A DNA stretch of 44,959 bases. It comes from a virus. Under the pieces are notes generated by a model, which worked only from the letters and a program-made list of their open reading frames with translations, was not told the DNA's origin and searched no databases. Below, piece by piece: positions 19,701 to 27,662 of the stretch. The position numbers and the translations under genes were made by a program. How positions within the stretch are numbered: position 1 is the stretch's first letter; every line of letters starts with the position of its first letter. The DNA lies in IMG/VR virus record IMGVR_UViG_3300028548_003250, positions 1-44,959 of that record. The stretch is one strand, 5' to 3'.

Positions 19701-22700
19701 GGTTAGAAGACACTCCTCCCGCTAGCACTATAGAAGCTGTGTCTGCATCTACATAAGCTGCTGAAGACATACCTATAAAATTGTCTGCAGTTAAATTAAT
19801 GCTTGTTACTGTTGCGGCTATTTGACCTACTGTTGCTTTACCACCACCAGATCCATATACAACTACAAATTTACCTGAGCCAGAAGTGTTAGGATCAAAA
19901 GCAATTTCTCCATGATTGTGAGTAGATGAAAGAAATACATACTCGCTACTGTAACTTATTGAAGTGCCTGATATTGTTCCTATAACAATTGTTCCGTAAT
20001 TTGAATTACTTACATCCTTATATTTAACAACAAACTTATTAGCGTTGTTAGGATCAAAGGCCATTTGAACGTATTGAGTGTTTCCTGAATTAAATGTGTA
20101 TTCAGATCCAAAACTTACCGAATTTCCTGATACTGTTCCAACCAGTGATTTACCAATGTATGCACTATTGCTATAAGCAATTGCAAATTTATTAGCTGTG
20201 TTTGGATCATATGCTATATCAGACCACCCTCCACCAGTGCCATATACATAAGCACTACCATAGCTAATTGAAGTACCTGATACTGTTCCTACTTTAACTT
20301 TATTTTGACCTGCAGAAAGATAACCTAGTACAAATTTTCCCGCTGTATTAGGGTCAAAAGATATTTGCAAGTAAGCTGGGGAACTTCCTGTAGTAAATGT
20401 ATATTCACTTCCGTAGCTAATAGAAGTTCCTGATATAGTTCCTATTACTGTTTTTGCTTCGCTTGAATCTTCATAATCTCTAAAACAAACTGCAAATTTG
20501 CTGGCTGTATTTGGATCAAAAGAAATGCCAAACCAAGCAGCATTGCCTGAACTAAATGCAAGCTTGGTTCCAAAGCTAAGTGAAGTACCTGAAACAGTAC
20601 CTACAATTGCTGTGCCAAATCTATTAGTAGGCATATTTGATTCGTCTTTATAAACGATCACAAATTGATTAGCTGTATTAGAGTCAAATGCTACGAATGG
20701 AATAGAAGCTTTACCAGTGTTAAATACATATTCACTGCCGAAGCTAATATCAGTCCCATTTAAAGTTCCAACGGCTGCTGTGCCGTTATTTGAATTAGCC
20801 CCATCCATATATGAAACAACAAATCTATTCGCATTGTTAGGATCAAACGCTATAGAGGGATATGTAGTAGCAGATGCTGAGTTATAACTAAACACAGTGC
20901 CAGCTAAACCATCAGACAAATTATTGGTAACTATTTTAACTGCTTCTACAGTTCCGTCACTTTTTAAAATAACAGGAGTTCCGTTTGGCAAAGTGCCTGT
21001 AGCCACAAAATCTTGTACACCACCTACCCCATCTGCTCCTGCTGCTCCCGCACTTCCATTAGTACCGTTAGTTCCATTAGTGCCATTAGTACCGTTAGTG
21101 CCGTTAGTACCATCAGTGCCATCAGTGCCGTTAGTACCACTAGTTCCAGCTTCACTAGTAAGAAACAACGATGTAGCAGATAACGCTCGTCCTGCTTCTA
21201 CACTAGGATTGCCAGCAGTAGTAGAAATAGTACCGTTAGTCTGAACATAATATGTTGAGTTAGTAGTAAGCCCTGTTTGATTAGAAGAAACTCCTCCTGC
21301 AAGAACAATAGAAGCTGTTGCTCCATCTGAATATGCTGCTGTAGATGTGCCTATAAAATTATCTGCAGTTAAGTTTGGTGATGCTGCTTGAGCTACTTGA
21401 CCCAATCTAACGTCAACTGATCCTTGCGACCCATTCTCAGTTCTAAAAATAGTTATAAAGTTTCCATTTACATTGGGGTCAAAAGCAACATCTGTATACC
21501 CTGTAATTGAGCTAGAATAATAAGGACTAGCACCGCTAGTGTTTACTATATTAAAAACAGATCCCAAAGATACTGAGTTTCCAGACACTGTGCCTATAAC
21601 TGCTACGGGGTAACGACCTGTTGATAGTTGATTTCTATGAACTGCCAAAAATTGGCCAGCAACAAAAGGATTAAACTCAACAGAATTGTAATACCCACTG
21701 TAACTGCCAGTTGGAATAGTTAATTTAGATCCTAAAGTAATAGAGTTACCAGAAATAGTACCCGCTTTTAATTGAGGCCCAGTAGAGCTATCAGGGCTAA
21801 CTACAACAAAACTATTTGGAGTGTTTGAATCTAAAGCTAAGTCATATTCAGGATGCGCCCCAGTAAGAATAGAAGCCACTGAGCCAGTAGTAATGCTGGT
21901 ACCTGATACTGTTCCTACTACACCACTGATAATAGATTGGCCACCATTCATGAAAGTATGAACAAATTTTCCTGAGCCACTGCCATCAAATTTAATTCTG
22001 TGCATACCAGTATTAGCAGAGTGTGAAACATGAGGAGTGCCATAAGTAATTGTAGTTCCAGAGACTGTTCCTAATATTGTACTAGCGTAGTAACCGTTAG
22101 CTAAATCTGTGTAAGCTATAACAATATTGCTTGTGCTTGGAACAAAAGCAAGCGACCATCCATTTTGATTTGATGAAGTAAATCCAACTGGTGTGCCCAT
22201 CGTAATAGACGTTCCAGAAATTGTACCTACAACAGACCTGCTGCCCGAAATACCAACAAACTTATTTGCGGTAACAGGATCAAAAGCAATTATTGGTTCA
22301 TAATTGTAACCAGCTATAAAATCAACAGTAGTACCAAAGCTTATGGTTGTTCCAGATACTGTGCCTACAACGACTTTTGTTCCACTACCACCCTTATAAG
22401 CGAATAAAAATTTATTAGCGTTATTGGGATCAAAAACTACATTAAAACTTTGATGAGTTTCGCTTCGTATAAGACGACCTGCTAAATAATTAGCTGGTGT
22501 TCCTGCAATAGTCACCGCTGCTACAGTGCCATCAGATTTAAGAATAACGGGAACTCCGTTTGACAACGTACCTGTTGCTACAAAGTCACGAACACCTCCA
22601 ACTCCATCAGAGCCATCAGTACCATTAGAACCGTCAGTACCATTTGTGCCATCGGTACCATTAGTTCCATTGGTGCCGTTAGTTCCATTTGTTCCATTAG

Positions 22701-24465
22701 TGCCGTTTGTTCCATCAGCTCCAGCGGGGCCAGAAAGTAATAAAGTCGTAGCATTTATTGCAAGACCTGCTTCAACTGAAGGCGTTCCTTCAGAAGTACC
22801 TAGCGTTCCATCACCTTGTACGTAATAACGATTTCCTGCTGTAAGACCAGATTGATTATCGCTAACACCACCTTTAAGAATAATAGATGCCGTTTGACTA
22901 TTTGTGTAAGCTGCTGATGAAATTCCAACGTAACTTAAAGACGTTAAATTTGTCTGCTCTTGTGGCAAACCTATTTGACCTAACCTGACTGCTCCTAGTG
23001 ATGAATTAGCTGCGTCTTTATAAGCTACAGCAAACTTACCTGAACCAAGAGGATCTATGGCAATACTTGTGTTTCCGCCATAACTAGCTAAAACGTATTC
23101 AGAACTAAAAGATAAACTTGTACCTGAAAGTGTTCCAACAATAGCTGTTCCAGCATTTCCGTTGCTATTGTCCATATAAGTAATAACAAATTTACTATTT
23201 GTAGAAAAAGCTATTTGAGGGGTCTCAACAGTGGATGGATTCCATGTAACGGCAGATCCAAAACTTATGGCAGTTCCTGCCAAAGTAGCAACCCTTGCTG
23301 CACCATGTTTAGCTCCACCAAAAAGGTTAGAAATTACAAACTTACCAGAATTAGGGTCATACGCTATTCGATTGTGTTTGTTGTACTGGCTGTCATATAC
23401 ATACTTAGAAGCGTAAGTTATGGTTGTGCCAGAAATATTTCCAACCATTGCTGTGCCGTAGCTTGAATTACTGTCGTCCTCAAATGCCAAAACAAATTGG
23501 CCTGAAACCGCATTATTAAAAGCTAAAGTAATATCGTCAGTTGACCCAGAATTAAATATTTGGGGAGAGCCAAAAGTAACTGAAGTTCCAGAAAGTGTAC
23601 CAACAATTACATATCCATTACTTCCAGTCTCATAACTAATTACAAACTTGCCTGAGTTATTAGGATCAAAAGCAATATTCTCGTAACTAGTAGAAGCGTT
23701 ATTAAACTGTACTGGCGATCCAAAGGTAACACTTGTTCCAGAAACAGTTCCTACAATGACTTCGCCTGTTGTGGTACTTGAGCCGTATGTGTAAGTAACA
23801 ACAAATTTAGTTGAGTCATTTGGGTCAAATGCCACCCAAGTAGATTCAGGACTTGGTTTAGTATTACTACTTGCCCTGAATATTACAGGCGTTCCAAAAC
23901 TTATAGAAGACCCTGAAACTTGTCCCATTACCGCCATGCCATTAACAACAAGATCGTCTTTATATACAATTACAAACTTACCTACATTGGTGCCGTCAAA
24001 TGCAACTTGACTCTCTTGAATTCGATTTGTAGGAGAGAATAAGGCAGATGCGCCTAATGGAACAGTATCAGCAGGTGTAGTTGTCCCTATACTAACGGCT
24101 TCTACAGTGCCGTCTGCTTTTAAAACAACAGTAGCTCCGTTAGGTAATGTGCCGCTAGCTACAAAATCTCTAACACCGCCTACTCCATCTGCACCGTTGG
24201 TACCGTTTGTGCCATCAGAACCATTTGTGCCGTTAGTTCCATTTGTTCCATTGGTGCCATCCGTACCATTGGTGCCATCCGTACCATCCGTACCATCCGT
24301 ACCTGCTCCACCTGCGGCTCCCGTAGCACCAGTTGGGCCAGCGGGTACAGCAGTAGCTATCCAAGTAGTACCATTCCAACTGTATTGAGCAGAATTAATA
24401 GTTAATGTATCACCAGATACGGGTGATGATGGAAAACCACCTGATGTGTAAACGTAAGCTGTCAT
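16792..24465 (-). CDS. Giant modular tail fibre: four propellers, collagen-like linkers, Gly-rich tip
   Basis: 2557 residues in one uninterrupted frame. Order: docking motif (1-40); collagen-like Gly-Thr-Asn/Asp triplets (about 43-97); then four units each made of a strand motif (FVASGTLPNGATVVLKADGT type), seven repeats of about 48 residues, a cap of about 75 residues and the next collagen-like stretch. The seven-repeat blocks span about 145-495, 665-1018, 1202-1550 and 1725-2073. After the fifth collagen stretch (about 2155-2183) comes a segment shared with the 378-residue neighbour (EYLSDGTDSAWLD), then a Gly-rich C-terminus (about 2300-2557, YLVVGGGGGSAAGG to GSGGSGIVIIRYAV). Collagen-like triplets trimerise phage fibres, and Gly-rich tips bind receptors in other phages. 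The propeller fold is my inference from the count of seven in every block. Confidence 0.78.
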   Translation of the reverse strand: MTAYVYTSGGFPSSPVSGDTLTINSAQYSWNGTTWIATAVPAGPTGATGAAGGAGTDGTDGTDGTNGTDGTNGTNGTNGTNGSDGTNGTNGADGVGGVRDFVASGTLPNGATVVLKADGTVEAVSIGTTTPADTVPLGASALFSPTNRIQESQVAFDGTNVGKFVIVYKDDLVVNGMAVMGQVSGSSISFGTPVIFRASSNTKPSPESTWVAFDPNDSTKFVVTYTYGSSTTTGEVIVGTVSGTSVTFGSPVQFNNASTSYENIAFDPNNSGKFVISYETGSNGYVIVGTLSGTSVTFGSPQIFNSGSTDDITLAFNNAVSGQFVLAFEDDSNSSYGTAMVGNISGTTITYASKYVYDSQYNKHNRIAYDPNSGKFVISNLFGGAKHGAARVATLAGTAISFGSAVTWNPSTVETPQIAFSTNSKFVITYMDNSNGNAGTAIVGTLSGTSLSFSSEYVLASYGGNTSIAIDPLGSGKFAVAYKDAANSSLGAVRLGQIGLPQEQTNLTSLSYVGISSAAYTNSQTASIILKGGVSDNQSGLTAGNRYYVQGDGTLGTSEGTPSVEAGLAINATTLLLSGPAGADGTNGTNGTNGTNGTNGTNGTDGTNGTDGSNGTDGSDGVGGVRDFVATGTLSNGVPVILKSDGTVAAVTIAGTPANYLAGRLIRSETHQSFNVVFDPNNANKFLFAYKGGSGTKVVVGTVSGTTISFGTTVDFIAGYNYEPIIAFDPVTANKFVGISGSRSVVGTISGTSITMGTPVGFTSSNQNGWSLAFVPSTSNIVIAYTDLANGYYASTILGTVSGTTITYGTPHVSHSANTGMHRIKFDGSGSGKFVHTFMNGGQSIISGVVGTVSGTSITTGSVASILTGAHPEYDLALDSNTPNSFVVVSPDSSTGPQLKAGTISGNSITLGSKLTIPTGSYSGYYNSVEFNPFVAGQFLAVHRNQLSTGRYPVAVIGTVSGNSVSLGSVFNIVNTSGASPYYSSSITGYTDVAFDPNVNGNFITIFRTENGSQGSVDVRLGQVAQAASPNLTADNFIGTSTAAYSDGATASIVLAGGVSSNQTGLTTNSTYYVQTNGTISTTAGNPSVEAGRALSATSLFLTSEAGTSGTNGTDGTDGTNGTNGTNGTNGTNGTNGSAGAAGADGVGGVQDFVATGTLPNGTPVILKSDGTVEAVKIVTNNLSDGLAGTVFSYNSASATTYPSIAFDPNNANRFVVSYMDGANSNNGTAAVGTLNGTDISFGSEYVFNTGKASIPFVAFDSNTANQFVIVYKDESNMPTNRFGTAIVGTVSGTSLSFGTKLAFSSGNAAWFGISFDPNTASKFAVCFRDYEDSSEAKTVIGTISGTSISYGSEYTFTTGSSPAYLQISFDPNTAGKFVLGYLSAGQNKVKVGTVSGTSISYGSAYVYGTGGGWSDIAYDPNTANKFAIAYSNSAYIGKSLVGTVSGNSVSFGSEYTFNSGNTQYVQMAFDPNNANKFVVKYKDVSNSNYGTIVIGTISGTSISYSSEYVFLSSTHNHGEIAFDPNTSGSGKFVVVYGSGGGKATVGQIAATVTSINLTADNFIGMSSAAYVDADTASIVLAGGVSSNQSGLTTNLIYYVQTNGTISTTAGNPSVEAGRALSATSLLLTSEAGATGATGAAGTDGTDGTNGTNGTNGTNGTNGTNGTDGSDGVGGVRDFVASGALSNGTPVILKTDGTVQAAGMVTTGNPQAIPAGALARFSAAGCDLMSVSHDPNNAGKFVVGYRDNSAANHGYVVIGTVSGTTITFGTAIKFNAGSTENIAIAFDPNNANKFVVTYPGVGNNGYSSAVLGTVSGTTITLGTVVVFDSYLNQSRHSISFDPNTAGKFVVTFIRGTSFATYIGTVSGNTISFGSDSYFNDTGTPDEAVVAYDPNNAGKLVVMYRTTATAKTVVGTVTGNTISWGSKDVFVNGRSEHLSISFDPNTSGQFVVAYKDYVDAHKGKAKVGTISGTSATFGNEAIFNTSSTQNTAVAFDPFNAGKFVVMYNDPNNNFGTANLGTVSGTTITFGSKISFHATTLYGADIAFDPNTDGDFITVFMDNSNSAQGTAVLNRLSTETSPATNLTADNFIGVSSAAYADGATSSIVLAGGVANNQSGLTINSTYYVQTNGAISTTAGTPSVEAGRALSATTLLLTSEAGTNGTNGTDGTDGTDGTNGSAGAAGTPALVLISQASAPTSPAQGQQWFDTSQGVLYEYLSDGTDSAWLDKGAANSTVSSGTPTGTTLPDPVTAAGSLFFKTDTTDLYVSNGTAWEQITSTVPSTTSATGGTITTTATHKIHTFTSSGTFSVTSAGDFEYLVVGGGGGSAAGGNRGGGAGAGGYRSSVVGQNSGGASSAESVLSLSVANYTITIGAGGAGANADNVDGVQGSNSSIATNIISLGGAKAAIGGGVAGGSGSGASGGSGTLAGGSGTSGQGTNGGNAVTSSPYAGGGGGGSNSAGSNGVGSQSGSGGDGTSSNITGSAVVRAGGGGAGATSQGALRGLGGTGGGGAGAATGASAVSGLTNTGSGGGSATNENPPAVPSGSGGSGIVIIRYAV

Positions 24466-24480
24466 TCTAATAAGCCTCGA

Positions 24481-26226
24481 TTAAATTCTAACTTGTATCG
24501 TAGTTGCATTAACCGCAATACCAACAAAAACTGAAGAAGCAACTTTAGTAGAAGTTACAGTGGCATCCTGTTGGACGTAATGTTTTGCTCCAATAGTCAA
24601 TCCAGAAAACCCTCCAAGTTGTCCAGAATACTGTACAGCTTTAGTGTCACCTGTTGATCCTGTGGCAGTTACAAAGCCCATAACCTTGTCAACACTAAGA
24701 CTAGATACTGGTGCTTTTGCATGTTGGTTTAATATCGCGCCCCCTGTTCCTTCCATAAGTGAGAGATATTTTCCAGTTGCGCCTAAATTAACTAGCATGG
24801 GGTAGCTACCGTTAGCTAAACTAACCCCATTTCCACTAATAGTTTTAGAGACAAGTGTTGTCGGTGCAGTTATTTCTAATCCATCTAAAGTACATGCACC
24901 TATAAAATTAGTACCTATAACAACAGAAGTCTTGTTAAAAGGACTAAAAGCTATATTTGATATGTACTCACTCGTTTCGAGAGAAAGTGCCGTATTTCCA
25001 CCTACTGTTGTTTCAGACCAATTAAAAGCGGTACCTACTGCGACTGTGCCACTACCGCTACTAGTAACAGATCCAACAACAAAATCAGCTCTATCATGAG
25101 CCGATGCGCCAGTTAATCCATTAACCAAGAGTCCAAATCTATAGCCAGTAGTGGAGTCGCCATTAGGTTCCCATGCAAAACCTTTAGCTCGAAAGTAAGC
25201 TGTTCCTGCATCTCCCATGACTACTTCAGTGCCCAGAGTAAGTGAATTATCCGCATTAACATCTGCTACTCTTGCTTTAGAACCACCATTTTGACCATAA
25301 AGTAATAAAATTTTAGAGCCGTCATCTGGAAAAAACTCACCAATGTGTGAGTTTGCAGTGTCAGCGCCAATAGATGTTGTGGACAGTGTAGTAAAAGAAG
25401 TGTTTGAATCTAAATTACAATACTTAATCTCGTTACTAGCTCTATTAGTAATAATGAACCTACCAGATACAGTCGGATGTAAACTTAATGTTCCCCAGTT
25501 GTAACCAGTAGAAGTCGAAAATGTCCCTAACTGTGTCATAGTTGTGCCGCTAACACTCCATCTTGTAATACCTGATCCGCTGTACCCAGCCCTATGCCAA
25601 AGAACTCCGTCATTAACAGGATCCCATACCAGATCATGATGTCCTCCAGCTCCAGCAGCATAGCCAGCTTGTAGATCTGATCCCCAACTTACTGATCCGT
25701 CTGCTGCAACAAGTCCTACAATAACTCTCGCATCGCCGCCCATAACAACTGCAAATCTATTAGTGTTTGATGGGTCTACTGCTGCGTGGCACGCATGGCC
25801 TGTTTGGTTAGACTGACCAGCTGGGTAAATGGTATTTGTCATAAGGCTAGCTGTTATAGACGCACTTTGAGTAATAGCCTCAATCTTACCCGTAGAATCT
25901 ATCTGAGCTATTTGGTTTGCTGTCATGTTGCCAGCAAGTTCAAAATTATCTACACCTGATGCCGCTCCCCAAACAGGATTAGCCCCAGCACCACCACTTT
26001 TTAAGACTTGACCTGATGCACCTGCTGCCAACCGAGCTGGGCCAGTAGCATTTCGGTACAACACATCACCGTGTGCAGTAAGAACAGATGTTAAGCTGCT
26101 ACCTACGGTGGTAATTGCTTCTGCTGCTTTACCTAAAAGTAATAATTCTTTAGCTGCTGTCGAGCCTGTAGTTGCATTAAGTGCTGTCTGCAAGCTTGCT
26201 TCGACTGTAGTGGTATTGATGGTCAT
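24481..26226 (-). CDS. Tail fibre with diverged seven-repeat propeller
   Basis: 581 residues with a GGAG ribosome site. The N-terminal 120 residues are helical and then fibre-like (HGDVLYRNATGPARLAAG). A motif FELAGNMTANQIAQIDSTGK corresponds to the strand motif opening each propeller unit of the neighbouring fibres. Seven diverged repeats follow (for example VDPSNTNRFAVVMGGDARV and IAFSPFNKTSVVIGTNFIG), then a cap variant ending VGIAVNATTIQVRI. It is therefore an older paralogue of the module in the giant fibre. Likely a proximal or alternative fibre. Repeat count was made by eye and the fold is inferred. Confidence 0.66.
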   Translation of the reverse strand: MTINTTTVEASLQTALNATTGSTAAKELLLLGKAAEAITTVGSSLTSVLTAHGDVLYRNATGPARLAAGASGQVLKSGGAGANPVWGAASGVDNFELAGNMTANQIAQIDSTGKIEAITQSASITASLMTNTIYPAGQSNQTGHACHAAVDPSNTNRFAVVMGGDARVIVGLVAADGSVSWGSDLQAGYAAGAGGHHDLVWDPVNDGVLWHRAGYSGSGITRWSVSGTTMTQLGTFSTSTGYNWGTLSLHPTVSGRFIITNRASNEIKYCNLDSNTSFTTLSTTSIGADTANSHIGEFFPDDGSKILLLYGQNGGSKARVADVNADNSLTLGTEVVMGDAGTAYFRAKGFAWEPNGDSTTGYRFGLLVNGLTGASAHDRADFVVGSVTSSGSGTVAVGTAFNWSETTVGGNTALSLETSEYISNIAFSPFNKTSVVIGTNFIGACTLDGLEITAPTTLVSKTISGNGVSLANGSYPMLVNLGATGKYLSLMEGTGGAILNQHAKAPVSSLSVDKVMGFVTATGSTGDTKAVQYSGQLGGFSGLTIGAKHYVQQDATVTSTKVASSVFVGIAVNATTIQVRI

Positions 26227-26238
26227 GGTATGGCTCCT

Positions 26239-27375
26239 CTAGAGTCCGATAAGTGCTAAGATTTCAGCATCTTCAGCTATTGATGATGCAGTAGCTAATA
26301 CGCTTTGTACGGGGTTACTTGCATAGACAACAAATGCGTAAGGCCAGCTAGAAGGTGACATATTTCCAGTGCCTGCTGTGTCTTTTGATTGCAAAACAAA
26401 AGAAGTAGTTGTTCTACTACTTACTATTACTTGGTGTGCATCAAAATTTTCTTTATCTGTAATGACAGAGTAATTAGTATCTGCCATTGCTGTGTTAAAA
26501 GTTACAGTTGTATTACCACTAGAGTAAGCGCTGTAAGAACATCCTGCTGCTGTGCCTGACGCTTCTGTGCTAATACGGCCCTGTGCTATAGGTGCAATGA
26601 TTGATGCAGTAATTGTTGGTTCTGGCCCAACAGTGGTGCCTGATGAAATGTCTAGCCAAGCTGAATCAGTGCCGTCACTTAAATATTCTTGAAGAACGCC
26701 TGTAGTAGTATTAAACCATTTAGTACCAACAGAAGGATTAGCAGGCGCTGTAGCTGATTGTATTGTTGTAAGGTTATCTACATCAGCTGCAGTTAGTGCT
26801 TGGAAAAATGAATCACCTGCTGACCATGCCTGATCTCCAAACGCAGACTCAGCATTTTTAACAACTCCAGTCAGTGTCCAATAACTAACAACTGATGCAC
26901 TCCCACCCATGCCTGCGTGATAAGAACAATAATAATACAAAGCTGCTGGAGTGCTATCAGATACGACAACCGTAGTTTGTGTTGAGCTATTGTGGGTTAC
27001 ACCTGTGGTGTATTCTGACCCACCTCCATGTGTACCATCAGCAGTAGTAGAAAATCGAAACGGATGGCCTGATGGATAAGTGAATATATAAGTAGATCCA
27101 ACTTTTAAAGTTAGCGTTTGTTGTCGTACACCATTGATGTAATACTTATTACCTGACTCCGTACTAACTGAAGTAACTGCAAAAGTTTGGCTATTAGTAG
27201 GATTAGTACGCGCTGTATAAGTAATGATCTCAGTCTTGTCTGTGGCAGACAAAGTAAGCCGACCTGAAGCAGGGACATCCTTCTTAGGAGCAACAGCTTT
27301 TAGAACATCAACAGTAGTTGCTGCGACAGCAATATTAGCGTGCAGCTTACCTTGTACATTATTTTCAAAGGCCAT
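26239..27375 (-). CDS. Virion/fibre protein with cupredoxin-like domain
   Basis: 378 residues. Residues 1-55 (MAFENNVQGKLHANIAVAAT, then EIITYTAR) are a fibre-base type N-terminus. Residues about 75-162 form a cupredoxin-like domain: SGHPFRFSTTADGTH and YYYCSYHAGMGGSASV. The candidate type 1 copper ligands are His104, Cys150, His153 and Met156, giving the Cys-x2-His-x2-Met spacing known from amicyanin. Residues about 208-245 (PSVGTKWFNTTTGVLQEYLS) are shared with the giant fibre. A beta domain ends the protein. Copper binding is not shown; the domain could be a structural relic. Located between the fibre-tail adaptor-like gene and the fibre genes. Confidence 0.66.
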   Translation of the reverse strand: MAFENNVQGKLHANIAVAATTVDVLKAVAPKKDVPASGRLTLSATDKTEIITYTARTNPTNSQTFAVTSVSTESGNKYYINGVRQQTLTLKVGSTYIFTYPSGHPFRFSTTADGTHGGGSEYTTGVTHNSSTQTTVVVSDSTPAALYYYCSYHAGMGGSASVVSYWTLTGVVKNAESAFGDQAWSAGDSFFQALTAADVDNLTTIQSATAPANPSVGTKWFNTTTGVLQEYLSDGTDSAWLDISSGTTVGPEPTITASIIAPIAQGRISTEASGTAAGCSYSAYSSGNTTVTFNTAMADTNYSVITDKENFDAHQVIVSSRTTTSFVLQSKDTAGTGNMSPSSWPYAFVVYASNPVQSVLATASSIAEDAEILALIGL

Positions 27376-27377
27376 TT

Positions 27378-27650
27378 TTATGCGTCCTTAACTTTTACTT
27401 TAAAGTTCACTTCTTTAGTTCGACCCTGACTTGTGTCCACCGTGACAGAAACTATGTAGCTCTTTTTGTCCACGCCAGCAGCAACCCAAACTTTAGGTAT
27501 GATCGTAGCGGCATCAGTAACATAAATGGTTAAACCAGCAGGAGTAGAACTAGTTACAGTGGTTACTATCGCGTCCCCAGTAGGAAGCCAATTAGTAAAA
27601 TCAATGTCATAGTCCAATCTCTCAGTCGGCTGTTTGGTATACGTTTCCAT
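27378..27650 (-). CDS. Fibre-tail adaptor-like small beta protein
   Basis: 90 residues. The pattern RLDYDIDFTNWLPTGD, a central Ig-like strand run and a C-terminal GRTKEVNFKVKVKDA matches small phage proteins, described as fibre-tail adaptors, in which an Ig-like sheet follows a YDIDW/F-type opening. It lies two bases upstream of the cupredoxin-like fibre gene and after the large Ser/Ala-rich protein, which suits a connector between tail and fibres. No catalytic motif. Family assignment is from recalled pattern, not a search. Confidence 0.6.
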   Translation of the reverse strand: METYTKQPTERLDYDIDFTNWLPTGDAIVTTVTSSTPAGLTIYVTDAATIIPKVWVAAGVDKKSYIVSVTVDTSQGRTKEVNFKVKVKDA

Positions 27651-27662
27651 AAATATCTCTCT

